From Ridgeia piscesae (Eukaryota; Annelida; Polychaeta; Sabellida; Siboglinidae): a DNA stretch of 64,000 nucleotides. Below the pieces are notes generated by a model. It was not told the origin of the DNA and did not search any database. It worked only from the letters and a program-made list of their open reading frames with translations. The DNA lies in assembly GCA_025642075.2 (NCBI GenBank), contig JAODUO010001329.1:38501-102500 (forward strand), read 5' to 3'. The position numbers and the translations under genes were made by a program. Below, piece by piece: positions 12,770 to 23,627 of the stretch (positions are counted from its first letter, which is position 1; the number at the start of each line of letters is the position of its first letter).

Positions 12770-15275
12770 CCAACCTGTCCAGTGTCCATGTCATGTTCCA
12801 CCTTTGTTACCAGAACACAAACCAACCTGTCCAGTGTCCATGTCATGTTCCACCTTTGTTACCAGAACACAGACCAACCTGTCCAGTGTCCATGTCATGT
12901 TCCACCTTTGTTACCAGAACACAGACCAACCTGTACAGTGTCCATGTCATGTTCCACCTTTGTTACCAGAACACAGACCAACTTGTCCAGTGTCCATGTC
13001 ATGTTCCACCTTTGTTACCAGAACACAGACCAACCTGTACAGTGTCCATGTCATGTTCCACCTTTGTTACCAGAACACAGACCAACCTGTCCAGTGTCCA
13101 TGTCATGTTCCACCTTTGTTACCAGAACACACACCAACCTGTACAGTGTCCATGTCATGTTCCACCTTTGTTACCAGAACACACACCAACCTGTCCAGTG
13201 TCCATGTCATGTTCCACCTTTGTTACCAGAACACAAACCAACCTGTCCAGTGTCCATGTCATGTTCCACCTTTGTTACCAGAACACACACCAACCTGTAC
13301 AGTGTCCATGTCATGTTCCACCTTTGTTACCAGAACACAGACCAACCTGTACAGTGTCCATGTTCATGTTCCACCTTTGTTACCAGAACACACACCAACC
13401 TGTACAGTGTCCATGTCATGTTCCACCTTTGTTACCAGAACACAAACCAACCTGTACAGTGTCCATGTCATGTTCCACCTTTGTTACCAGAACACACACC
13501 AACCTGTACAGTGTCCATGTCATGTTCCACCTTTGTTACCAGAACACAGACCAACCTGTCCAGTGTCCATGTCATGTTCCACCTTTGTTACCAGAACACA
13601 GACCAACCTGTACAGTGTCCATGTCATGTTCCACCTTTGTTACCAGAACACAGACCAACCTGTCCAGTGTCCATGTCATGTTCCACCTTTGTTACCAGAA
13701 CACAGACCAACCTGTACAGTGTCCATGTCATGTTCCACCTTTGTTACCAGAACACAGACCAACCTGTACAGTGTCCATGTCATGTTCCACCTTTGTTACC
13801 AGAACACACACCAACCTGTACAGTGTCCATGTCATGTTCCACCTTTGTTACCAGAACACAACCAACCTGTCCAGTGTCCATGTCATGTTCCACCTTTGTT
13901 ACCAGAACACAAACCAACCTGTCCAGTGTCCATGTCATGTTCCACCTTTGTTACCAGAACACACACCAACCTGTCCAGTGTCCATGTCATGTTCCACCTT
14001 TGTTACCAGAACACAAACCAACCTGTCCAGTGTCCATGTCATGTTCCACCTTTGTTACCAGAACACAAACCAACCTGTACAGTGTCCATGTCATGTTCCA
14101 CCTTTGTTACCAGAACACAAACCAACCTGTCCAGTGTCCATGTCATGTTCCACCTTTGTTACCAGAACACAAACCAACCTGTCCAGTGTCCATGTCATGT
14201 TCCACCTTTGTTACCAGAACACAAACCAACCTGTCCAGTGTCCATGTCATGTTCCACCTTTGTTACCAGAACACACACCAACCTGTACAGTGTCCATGTC
14301 ATGTTCCACCTTTGTTACCAGAACACACACCAACCTGTCCAGTGTCCATGTCATGTTCCACCTTTGTTACCAGAACACACACCAACCTGTCCAGTGTCCA
14401 TGTCATGTTCCACCTTTGTTACCAGAACACAAACCAACCTGTCCAGTGTCCATGTCATGTTCCACCTTTGTTACCAGAACACACACCAACCTGTCCAGTG
14501 TCCATGTCATGTTCCACCTTTGTTACCAGAACACAAACCAACCTGTACAGTGTCCATGTCATGTTCCACCTTTGTTACCAGAACACAAACCAACCTGTCC
14601 AGTGTCCATGTCATGTTCCACCTTTGTTACCAGAACACACACCAACCTGTCCAGTGTCCATGTCATGTTCCACCTTTGTTACCAGAACACAAACCAACCT
14701 GTCCAGTGTCCATGTCATGTTCCACCTTTGTTACCAGAACACACACCAACCTGTACAGTGTCCATGTCATGTTCCACCTTTGTTACCAGAACACAAACCA
14801 ACCTGTCCAGTGTCCATGTCATGTTCCACCTTTGTTACCAGAACACACACCAACCTGTACAGTGTCCATGTCATGTTCCACCTTTGTTACCAGAACACAA
14901 ACCAACCTGTCCACTGTCCATGTCATGTTCCACCTTTGTTACCAGAACACACACCAACCTGTCCAGTGTCCATGTCATGTTCCACCTTTGTTACCAGAAC
15001 ACACACCAACCTGTCCAGTGTCCATGTCATGTTCCACCTTTGTTACCGGAACACAGACCAACCTGTCCACTGTCCATGTCATGTTCCACCTTTGTTACCG
15101 GAACACAGACCAACCTGTACAGTGTCCATGTCATGTTCCACCTTTGTTACCAGAACACAAACCAACCTGTCCAGTGTCCATGTCATGTTCCACCTTTGTT
15201 ACCAGAACACACACCAACCTGTCCAGTGTCCATGTCATGTTCCACCTTTGTTACCAGAACACAAACCAACTTGTC
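12770..15275. repeat. 52-bp minisatellite array, about 48 copies
   Basis: Core accaacctgtccagtgtcca, then tgtcatgttccacctttgtt and accagaacaca. Copies differ mainly at cctgtcc/cctgtac and acacaaacc/acacagacc/acacacacc. Indels are rare: one extra base near 13364 and one lost near 13859. All three + strand frames are open for about 870 codons because 52 is not a multiple of 3 and the unit lacks stops in every frame. The same peptide cycle then appears in all three frames, which argues against a coding role. Confidence 0.97.
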
Positions 15276-16642
15276 CACAAAGTGCTGAAATGTGAGCCAG
15301 GTGGGAACCTTTTTGATGAGATTCTAAGTGTGATGCTGACATGTGATAAAGTTGCCAGGACTGAGGTCACTTCGCCCCACAGATAACAGTTTACAGGAAG
15401 AGGCAGCTTTTTGCATTGGAACATTTGTTCGTCACCAAGATACATTTGCAGCATGTTTTATGCATGCACCAGCTGCTGCCTGTAGCCAGCTACACACACA
15501 ATGTGGCTGACCCTATCTGTCACTGGCGTTTAATATCTCTCTAGGTGGGAGTTATAAGCCGTCTCACACAGACTTTGAGGAAGAGCGATAGATTCAGTAT
15601 TTCAGGCATTATGTTGATGGGGACTGGCTGCAAGTTTTGCCGCCCGATTGAATTAGGCCTGTGTTATTGGAAGGCCGTGTGTTTTATAGTTGTACGCTGT
15701 CTGGTTTGATTGTCTCTGACATTTCTATTTAGCCTGTGTCTGCGAATGTGTGATTCGTTTTAGTTCCGTTCCAACTGGTCTGTGTTAACTACTGACCGAT
15801 TCAGTGGCAACGTGTTGCACGCTTTGTCGTGGACACATGGCATGCGTCGGTAGAAAAAACTGCAACGTTTTATTGCCATCTGTGATAGTTTACTACATGT
15901 GACAAGGTAACTTTGTCATTGTGCGTAAACTTTGTCCCCACATATTGTTATTCTTGCTTTCAGTGAACAGCCTCGATCATTGGTGTCTGGCATATTCAGA
16001 CAGACTACCGGGGTATTCATTTCCACACATTAAAGGTTATCTTCAGGTCTGATATGTGGGGTAGTAAAATATTGGAAATAAAGTAAACTGTGGTAGAAGA
16101 CATAAATATATTTTTTCCGAAATACAATTGGTTTTCTGTTTGTACAGCATATGCCTGTAGGAGGAGAATGCTGAGCTGTGGTATTTGTAAAGCTGCCCCT
16201 TACCTAGCGAGATAGTACTTATGGCACTGTCCCTTATCTGACGGATTGTGCTTGTGACACTACCCCCTATTGGTCAGTTTGAAAAACTTGATAAACATCC
16301 CAAATTAGAGGCTGCATCTGAAAGACCCAGCCGGTGGTCGAGATAAAATCAAGTTCTACAACAGGGTATATGATATGATTAGATTAGTTTGAGACATTTG
16401 ATAGACATCTGTGATTTCCAGATAAACCACACAATTACCAGCCAGATGAAACAACCAGTAAATCTCCCAGTCAGCCACAAAATGTTGCAAAAGAAAATAA
16501 ACTTATGATTAGGAATTAAAAAAGGGCTCAAGAGAAAATCAGGATGTATTCAGCCAACACCAGGGGCTGGGTGTACTTAGCCAGACAGGGAAGGGCAGGG
16601 AAAGGGGTGATTGGGAGCATTGGGACACAGTGGGAGTGGAGT
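15276..16642. other. Unique stretch, nothing recognised
   Basis: No recognisable exon or element. Composition is ordinary, with AT-richer patches after about 16060. Confidence 0.5.
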
Positions 16643-16750
16643 AGGTCAGGGCAGTTGGTTCCTTGTGGAGGTCAGGGCAGTTGGTTCCTTGTGGAGGTCA
16701 GGGCAGTGGGTTCCTTGTGGAGGTCAGGGCAGTGGGTTCCTTGTGGCTAC
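16643..16750. repeat. 27-bp tandem repeat, four copies
   Basis: Four nearly identical units of ggtcagggcagttggttcct plus tgtggag. Confidence 0.9.
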
Positions 16751-16789
16751 AACACCTGACACCCCTCCCCTCACCACTCACATTCTTAG

Positions 16790-16995
16790 CAGCTCTAAGC
16801 ACAATTTTGCTCTTTGAAATAATTTTCTCCTGTAAAATAATTTTTGCTCTTAATAATAATTTTGTCCTTTAAAAAGGTTATCCTCTTTAAAATAATGTTG
16901 CTCGTTAAAATCAATCTTGCTTGTTAAAAATCAGTTTTGTTCTTTAAAATAATTTTGCTCTTAATAATAAATGTTGCTCTTTAACAGTGATCTTG
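16790..16995. repeat. Degenerate AT-rich tandem repeat, about 20 bp period
   Basis: Successive diverged copies of ttttgctctttaaaataa with length changes. Old array. Confidence 0.75.
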
Positions 16996-18929
16996 TACCA
17001 CGTGAACGGTGAGCCCCAGGTCCCAGGCAGTGCCTCGAGGACACAGTTGGTAGTCTTTAGACAGGATCACCAACACTCAATGGTGAAGACAGTCTTGTGA
17101 CCTACAACTAATTTACTAGATTTCACTAGATTCACTACAGTACGAGATCTGTCTGGGTTTTTGGGGGCAAAAATGAAATTGTAGTAACTGGCCAAAATTC
17201 CACATCGTACCGTGACATGACGACTGCCACGTTGTGTTGTCAGGATAGAATCTGGCTTGTTATTTGTGTGCACCATTCACTAAACACATGAACATGATGT
17301 CTCCATTGAGACAGGTGGCGGTTTGTACCCTGTGAAAGGTCATGTAGAGAGAAGAAAGGTCAGAGGTCAATACAAGACAACAGTGTGAAACGGAATCAGT
17401 ATGACGCACCAACTGACAGGAAATGGGATAATTGAATTATGTCTATGACGTCTGGTGGAACCCCCTAAAAAGGCAGCAGAACTGAGCTGACAGCTCGATG
17501 AGAGCCAGAGCAGAGACAGACCCAGGAATCACTGTGAGTGGTCATTTCAGGGAGGTTTATTGTAAGTTACCCGATTCAGGCGTGTGGAGTTTTTATGTTC
17601 CCAGTGTAACAGTCCAGAGTCTCCCAAGGGGTTGGGGCTCACCAAGGGAAACGTTTAAATAACATTTAGATGACGTTATGACTAGACACTGGCAAGGTGA
17701 CATTGTGCTTGGTGGACAGACTGACAGGTTGTGATGCAGTTGTCAGCTGTCAGTTGTCAATTACTTAAGCAGTTTGTCAGTATTTATTTATTTGCAACAG
17801 ATGCTAAAAAGTTTATTCTGCAATTAATGTCTGTATGTGTGCATGTGCGTGCGCGTGTGCATGCATGTCTGTGTATGTGTTGAAAAAGGAGTCAGCAGAA
17901 ATGAATCTCTTACACAGGTCATGACGGGTAAAGATAAAATCAGTCGTTGAATGTGGGTACAGTGTTAAATTAAACACTTAAGCTGGAGTAGATTTAGAAG
18001 AAACACTGACATACTCACACTGCACTTGGCCTACATCTAAATCACAACTCATGGTCAAGTATGGACAGTGTCTAATCAAAGAGATTGCCACTTGGGACTG
18101 TGACTGTGACAGAGAATATAGAAGGGGAGAGAGACAGTGGGGCGCCCGGTACTTGTGGTGACAACTGTGTTGTTGACTGAACAAATATGAGGTGACATTT
18201 CGCGGGGTGACAGTGACTTGCAAGGAGTTATTGTAATACATGCCCTGGTCACCCCACTTATGCTCAGTTTTATGCTGGTGATCCCAAATTAACACGTTGC
18301 GTGATCTTGGAGAAAAACACAAACAAATTCATCTTAGCCAAAATACGTGCTGCCCTCTAGTGAGATGGTCTCCATTTGTTTCTCTTAGATAGGACCTCCA
18401 GAAAAGAACGGTCCTCAGCATATGAACATGTTGTAATGAAATAAGTCTTATTAAATATCATTGTGTTTTTCCAGTGACATGAAAGAGGACCCTCAGTCCC
18501 TCTGAGGGGATGCACTTATCATGCCCCAAAGTTAGCATATTTGGATTGGATTTGGTGTCATTTTACTATTATAAAATTTGTGGTTTTTTTTGTATCCAGC
18601 ACGTGTGTACCAATGTTTTGGGAGCTTCTCTATACAGAGTCGTTAAAATGAATACATTTGCCTGTTGCTTGACGTCTCATTTATGTAGATTTCATATCAT
18701 AATTATTTCGAGGGCAACCACAAGTAACTCAGGTTGTTTACAGAAACCATTCACAAATGCCCAGACAAATGTTTTGTGTGCATGCGTCAGGTGTAGTCGT
18801 TTTGTTTTACCGGCTCTACTATTATCACTAACAGGATAACATCTAATAGCTCTTGCAAACTAAAATTCACAGATGTTCAATAGTATCACGTTTAGAACAT
18901 AACCCGCCAATAACTTTTCCGAACAACTT
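16996..18929. other. Unique stretch, possible weak promoter-like segment
   Basis: No coding exon recognised. A TATA-like word (ctaaaaagg, near 17465) precedes a G/A/C-rich stretch that ends at a good donor-like site (act|gtgagt, GT at 17534). This could be an untranslated first exon but has no other support. The left boundary of the downstream LINE is not certain. Confidence 0.35.
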
Positions 18930-18977
18930 ACCCTAAACTATATTTTGCAAAATTAAATTGCACAGCAACCATTTCCT

Positions 18978-19375
18978 TAAAATGGCGCCTATGTAAACAA
19001 CCACTAAAAGCGCGCGAAACCCAAATCCCCCCAACACAACTCAAACAAAAGCGTATTTCAAATATTTTATACGACCAGAATAAACGCGAACTGAATTGAG
19101 TTAGTTACAAATATAGTACATATAATCCCCAAATAAAAACATACGCAAGATTAAAGTAACTTGCAAAATGTGGCAAAATTAGTCCGCTCTGCAACCGGCT
19201 CATCAAAATGGCGCCGATGTAAACAACCACTAAAGCGCGCGATACCCAAACCCCCAACACAACTCAAATAAAACCGTATTTCCTCACATTTTAATGTGAC
19301 AAACACAACAAACACAAACTACATTAAATTAGTTATAAACATATGCAGTTACGCAAATTAGACGGAAAGTAACGT
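18978..19375 (+). repeat. Two tandem 5' UTR monomers of the LINE, about 225 bp
   Basis: The words aaaatggcgcc, atgtaaacaaccactaaa and gcgcgcgaaacccaaa occur at about 18978 and again at about 19205, followed in both by cccaacacaactcaaa and a thymine-rich end. The second copy fades after about 19375. Tandem 5' monomers are known as internal promoters in several LINE families. The aaaatggcgcc word resembles a YY1-type site, by inference only. Confidence 0.7.
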
Positions 19376-19716
19376 TGTCACGTTATTCAACAACTTAGAT
19401 CCATTCCTTTGATAGGCTGCCAGTACCAATGAAACAAAATAAATTCATCAACACTTAAAAACAATAACCTTTCCTACTAACAGGCCCTTCGCCAGACGCC
19501 TTACTCCCAGTGACGCCCTGGGGCCCAATTTGGGTGAAGACCTACATTTTCCTTTTGCACTGCACTAGCGTCTTGACACTCATACACGTAATATATTAAA
19601 CAACAGATAATAGTTCAGCAGTACTGCAGCCTATATCATTTGGACTCACAAATTATCGATTACTGATTGTCTTTTCATCGATTACTGATTGTCTTTCCAT
19701 TCAGCAGTGCACAACA

Positions 19717-20691
19717 ATGTTCCAAGGATTCCTGTTTGTGCTTTTGCTCATACTAGCCTCCAATAGATTCTTTTCACAGTCCTTTGATGCTACTGAAACT
19801 AACTCGATCAATGGAATATTTGCTTTCTCACGCCGCTCCTTCAATTCAGCTCATCTTACATGGCCTAGTCCAAAAAGTAATAAGACACTGACCATACTTG
19901 CCCTCTTCCTCTCGGGAGACATACAAACCAACCCCGGTCCAAGGCATCAACCTGTATACCCGTGTGGATTTTGCGAGCTCGCTGTCTCGTGGTCACCCAA
20001 TGAAGAAGCTGTATGCTGTGATGAATGCAGCATATGGTACCATCGGTCATGTCTTGAAATGTGCACCAAAGATTATAGCTTGTTACAACGCTCAAACGTA
20101 CAGTGGCTGTGCTGTAGGTGCCAAACACATAATATATCAAGCTTCACCTTCCGAAGCTTTGAAATCTCTCCAAGTTTTTACGAACCAATTGCTAATGAAA
20201 ACATCATTCTGGAATCACTCTCTCCAACCTTCAACCCACTCTTCACTAGCAGTCCCAAATTAACAGACCAACACATGTCAGAGAATCCAACAAGAAGATC
20301 CAATAATTCATCACGCTCCTCCAACAAAGCAAAATTCACCAGCTCCAGAACAAGCTCATCTGCATTTGACCTCCCACAAAAGAAAAACCTGCGTGTTATG
20401 ACCGTGAATTGTCGTAGTGTGATAAACAAAAAAGCCGACCTTGAAGCATCTATAAACTATATAAAACCAGACGTCATCTGTGGTTCTGAATCCTGGCTCA
20501 ACAATAACATAAAATCCAGTGAATTATTCCCAGAAAACTACACCGCATACCGGAAAGACCGCAACACAGCAGGAGGAGGTGTTTTCTTGCTTGTGCGGAA
20601 GGACATCGTATCTTCCAACCAACCAGACCTAGATAGTGACTGTGAAATTCTGTGGGCAAAAATACAACTTCAAAATAAAAAAACATGCTAA
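19717..20691 (+). CDS. LINE ORF part 1: leader, 2A-like motif, PHD finger, start of endonuclease
   Basis: 324 residues. Residues 4-16 are hydrophobic (signal-like). Residues 57-66 form a second hydrophobic patch, followed directly by GDIQTNPGP at 67-75, a 2A-like ribosome-skipping motif. A canonical PHD C4HC3 pattern follows: C83, C86, C101, C104, H109, C112, C132, C135. Residues 141-220 are Ser/Asn/Thr-rich linker. From about 224 the APE-type endonuclease begins (VMTVNCRS with N231, then GSESWL carrying the catalytic Glu). The frame ends at a stop just after an A7 run, where the endonuclease continues in another frame, most simply a one-base loss in the homopolymer. The chosen start is the first ATG upstream of the leader. 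PHD plus 2A in the N-terminal region is known from CR1-type LINEs of marine invertebrates. Confidence 0.88.
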   Translation: MFQGFLFVLLLILASNRFFSQSFDATETNSINGIFAFSRRSFNSAHLTWPSPKSNKTLTILALFLSGDIQTNPGPRHQPVYPCGFCELAVSWSPNEEAVCCDECSIWYHRSCLEMCTKDYSLLQRSNVQWLCCRCQTHNISSFTFRSFEISPSFYEPIANENIILESLSPTFNPLFTSSPKLTDQHMSENPTRRSNNSSRSSNKAKFTSSRTSSSAFDLPQKKNLRVMTVNCRSVINKKADLEASINYIKPDVICGSESWLNNNIKSSELFPENYTAYRKDRNTAGGGVFLLVRKDIVSSNQPDLDSDCEILWAKIQLQNKKTC

Positions 20692-21275
20692 TAGGTTCCT
20701 TCTACATGCCACACCGATGCAACAATACCATACAAGAACTTAATAAATCCCTAACAACGATAACAGGAAGTTCAAAACAAAAACAAATAATCCTCTGCGG
20801 AGACTTCAACTGCCCCGACATATCATGGGAAATAGGAAACGTAAATACCTGTAGTCCAGACCGATCCACTCAGCAATCCCTCATTGACGTAACCGAAAGT
20901 GCCCAACTGACGCAAGTCCATAATAGTTCCACTAGAGAAAGCAAGTTGTTAGACCTAGTCTTCACTACAAATCCAACAATAGTAACACACTCTGTATCGG
21001 TACCAGGCATATCCGACCACGATATTATTGTCACAGATTTCGACGTAAAAATCCAATACCAAAATAAACAACGCAGACAAATCTACCAGTTTGCTCGCGC
21101 TGACTGGGAAAGCCTTAATGATGACTTTAACACCTTGTCAAACAAAATCAACACCCAATACAACACAGGTGCATGCACCGAATCACTGTGGTCAACCTTC
21201 AAGAATACGCTAACAGAATATATTGACAAACATATCCCATCAAAACTGAGCTCCAGCCGATGCAACCATGGTTAA
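20685..21275 (+). CDS. LINE ORF part 2: C-terminal half of APE-type endonuclease
   Basis: About 196 residues, frame-shifted relative to the previous block. It keeps the endonuclease motifs LCGDFN (GDFN at 39-42 of this block) and the terminal ISDH with the catalytic Asp-His (110-112). The block ends in a charged linker towards the RT. A second frame change occurs near 21262-21270, immediately before the PWLNG motif that usually opens the RT linker. The ATG of this block is probably not a real start. It belongs to one original polyprotein with the flanking blocks. Confidence 0.85.
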   Translation: MLIGSFYMPHRCNNTIQELNKSLTTITGSSKQKQIILCGDFNCPDISWEIGNVNTCSPDRSTQQSLIDVTESAQLTQVHNSSTRESKLLDLVFTTNPTIVTHSVSVPGISDHDIIVTDFDVKIQYQNKQRRQIYQFARADWESLNDDFNTLSNKINTQYNTGACTESLWSTFKNTLTEYIDKHIPSKLSSSRCNHG

Positions 21276-23224
21276 ATGGGAAGCTGCATCGACTACTAAA
21301 GCGAAAGAGAAGAATCTATAAGAAAGCTAAGGAAACAAACAACTGGACAAACTACAAATTCATCCAAAAAACATGTAGGAGAAGTATGCGTAAAGCCGAA
21401 TGGGAATACATCAATAATACCATAACCCAAGGACTCCAGACAAACAACTCAAAACCCTTCTGGAAATACATTAAAAGCAGAAAACAAGACAACATTGGAG
21501 TAGCCCCCCTGAAAAAGAATGGTTCACTGGTGTGTGACAGCAAGGAGAAGGCTGAAATTCTTCTGGACCAGTTCCAGAGTGTCTTCACCAGAGATGGTGG
21601 ATCTGCTCCCCCACACCTTGACCCTCCACAACACCCAATTATAAGTGATATTAACATTAACACAGCCGGAGTATGCAAGTTACTCAAAGCCATCAATCCC
21701 CACAAAGCATGTGGGCCTGACCAAATCCCGAATGTCATTTTGAAGAACTGTGCTGACACCCTATCCCCAGCACTCAGGGACATCTTCCAACGGTCATTGG
21801 ACACAGCCGTCCTACCCTCAGACTGGCGCACTGCAAACGTGTCGGCCGTATTCAAAAAAGGAGATAAACATCTACCAGAAAACTATCGTCCCATCTCCCT
21901 TACATCTGTTCCATGTAAAATTCTTGAACACATCATCTACCGCCACCTTATGACTTACCTTGAAGAACACAACATCCTAACAGACCTTAACCACGGCTTC
22001 AGAGCAGGCTTCTCATGTGAAACACAACTTCTAACCACTATGCATGACCTATTCTCCTCCTTCGACACCGGAACCCAGACAGACATGGCAGTGTTAGATT
22101 TTAGCAAGGCATTTGACACCGTTCCCCACTCAAAACTCCTTACAAAATTATCCCATTATGGAATCGGAGGCACAATACTTGAATGGCTAAACAAATTCCT
22201 GACTGGAAGAACAATGAAAGTCGTACTCGACGGTAAAATGTCGAGAGAAATACCCGTTGATTCTGGCGTCCCACAAGGCACAGTCTTAGGCCCTTTGCTC
22301 TTCTTGTGTCACATAAATGACTTACCAACCTCTGTCAAATCTCAAGTCCGCCTCTTTGCAGACGATTGCCTATTATACAGGAAAATACAGACATTCAACG
22401 ACCATATTTTGCTACAGAAGGACTTAACGCAACTTGGGAAGTGGGCAAATACCTGGGGGATGAATTTTAATACAAACAAATGTCACATCCTAAGCATAAA
22501 AAATAAAACACAATTCTTCTATAGCCTAAACAATGAAACTCTGGAATATGTAACTACCAACCCGTACCTTGGCATCACCATATCTAATGACTTAAAGTGG
22601 CACTCACACATTTCTACAATAACCAAAAAAGCAAATAGCACACTTGGCTTCCTAAGACGAAATATACGCAGATGCCCCATTAACAGCAAACGGACGGCAT
22701 ACATTGCCCTTGTGCGCGCTGTCTTAGAATACGGAGCCATAGTGTGGGACCCATACCATCGGGGGGACATAGACAAATTAGAACAAATTCAACACCGTGC
22801 AGCTCGCTTCATCACTGGAGACTACCGCTCTAGACACCCAGGATCTGTCACAACCATGCTCACCAACCTTAACCTCGACACATTAGACAATAGACGACGC
22901 GACCAAAGACTAAAATTCATGTTCAGAACTGTTAGAGGATCCATCCCAGCTCTCCCCACTGAAACATTCTTCCGGCCCCAAAAAACAAACAAAAGACACA
23001 TTAAGCCTAAACACTTCCCCGACCATGTATCCTCAAATTTTGTCCAACAACTAACAACCAACAACACCAGATGTTTTATAGTACCCACAGCCCACACTGA
23101 ACAATTTAAGAATTCATTTTTTGTAAAAACAATAGCCGACTGGAACCAACTAAACGAGTCGCAGGTCCAGGCTGAAACCATAACTGATTTCAGTCGCCTG
23201 ACCTGCGGCTCAAACACTCAATAA
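21260..23224 (+). CDS. LINE ORF part 3: reverse transcriptase
   Basis: 654 residues, uninterrupted. Linker with PWLNG (3-7), basic helix, then RT motifs: FKKGDK and NYRPISLTSV (198-216), GFRAGFSCETQL (246-257), VLDFSKAFDTVPH (278-290, catalytic Asp280), SGVPQGTVLGP (335-345), RLFADDCLLYR (364-374, catalytic Asp368/369, FADD instead of YADD). The C-terminal domain has YLGITISNDLKWHSHI and a late DPYHRG...LEQIQHRAARFI block typical of the CR1/jockey group. All catalytic residues are present, so this part could be functional if joined to an intact upstream region. No RNase H domain is apparent. Confidence 0.93.
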   Translation: MQPWLNGKLHRLLKRKRRIYKKAKETNNWTNYKFIQKTCRRSMRKAEWEYINNTITQGLQTNNSKPFWKYIKSRKQDNIGVAPLKKNGSLVCDSKEKAEILLDQFQSVFTRDGGSAPPHLDPPQHPIISDININTAGVCKLLKAINPHKACGPDQIPNVILKNCADTLSPALRDIFQRSLDTAVLPSDWRTANVSAVFKKGDKHLPENYRPISLTSVPCKILEHIIYRHLMTYLEEHNILTDLNHGFRAGFSCETQLLTTMHDLFSSFDTGTQTDMAVLDFSKAFDTVPHSKLLTKLSHYGIGGTILEWLNKFLTGRTMKVVLDGKMSREIPVDSGVPQGTVLGPLLFLCHINDLPTSVKSQVRLFADDCLLYRKIQTFNDHILLQKDLTQLGKWANTWGMNFNTNKCHILSIKNKTQFFYSLNNETLEYVTTNPYLGITISNDLKWHSHISTITKKANSTLGFLRRNIRRCPINSKRTAYIALVRAVLEYGAIVWDPYHRGDIDKLEQIQHRAARFITGDYRSRHPGSVTTMLTNLNLDTLDNRRRDQRLKFMFRTVRGSIPALPTETFFRPQKTNKRHIKPKHFPDHVSSNFVQQLTTNNTRCFIVPTAHTEQFKNSFFVKTIADWNQLNESQVQAETITDFSRLTCGSNTQ

Positions 23225-23284
23225 CATGCGCACACACCCCCGTCGTATATAATAGCCACTATTGGCTTCTTTACGACGTATCCC

Positions 23285-23312
23285 ATTCAGATTCAGATTC
23301 AGATTCAGACAT
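23285..23312 (+). repeat. Terminal attcag repeats of the LINE
   Basis: About four tandem copies of attcag at the 3' end, before sequence unlike the element. This marks the 3' boundary. Confidence 0.8.
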
Positions 23313-23440
23313 CCAGCCAAGTACTTGCTTTAAAATAGCCATGCTATTATTTCAAATCAACAACATGTTCCCTTGTCTGTAACATTACAGTAGAGAACGA
23401 GTTGAACATACTATAGAAATTATAATTGTTGCCAATGTCA

Positions 23441-23627
23441 TATAGAATATGGACGCCTTAGAAAATGGACCCCAGGTAAAACAAAAATATAGGGGTCTAT
23501 ATTCTATGGTGGTCCATATTCTATGTGTCAGCCCCATAGGCAATTGACCTGGATTCCATGGGCCCAAATTCTATAAGGGTAGTCCAAATTTTTCACTGGG
23601 TCCATTTTCTGAGGGGTCCACATTCTA
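23441..23627. mobile_element. MITE family B with about 40-bp terminal inverted repeats
   Basis: The left end tatagaatatggacgcctta (then gaaaatggacccc) is mirrored on the right by gaggggtccacattcta preceded by gggtccattttct. About 33 of 38 positions match. The centre contains further tccatattctat words in both directions. No coding capacity. Inserted about 130 bp downstream of the LINE end. Confidence 0.82.

Larger units (their letters stand above)
18930..23312 (+). mobile_element. CR1/L2-like non-LTR retrotransposon, nearly full length
   Basis: A LINE in the same orientation as the SLC7 gene. In order it has a 5' untranslated part with two tandem monomers (from 18978 and 19203), an N-terminal region with a hydrophobic leader, a 2A-like motif and a PHD finger, an APE-type endonuclease, a reverse transcriptase, and a short 3' UTR ending in tandem attcag repeats (about 23285-23312). 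Such short terminal repeats, rather than poly(A), are typical of CR1/L2-type LINEs. The coding region is split over three frames by two apparent single-base losses, and no stop interrupts it inside each block, so the copy is young. Exact 5' end and target-site duplication were not resolved. Confidence 0.9.

Noticed and set aside
12640..15288. Three parallel open frames of about 870-880 codons
   Set aside because: They come from a 52-bp repeat that lacks stops in every frame, and all three frames give the same peptide cycle.
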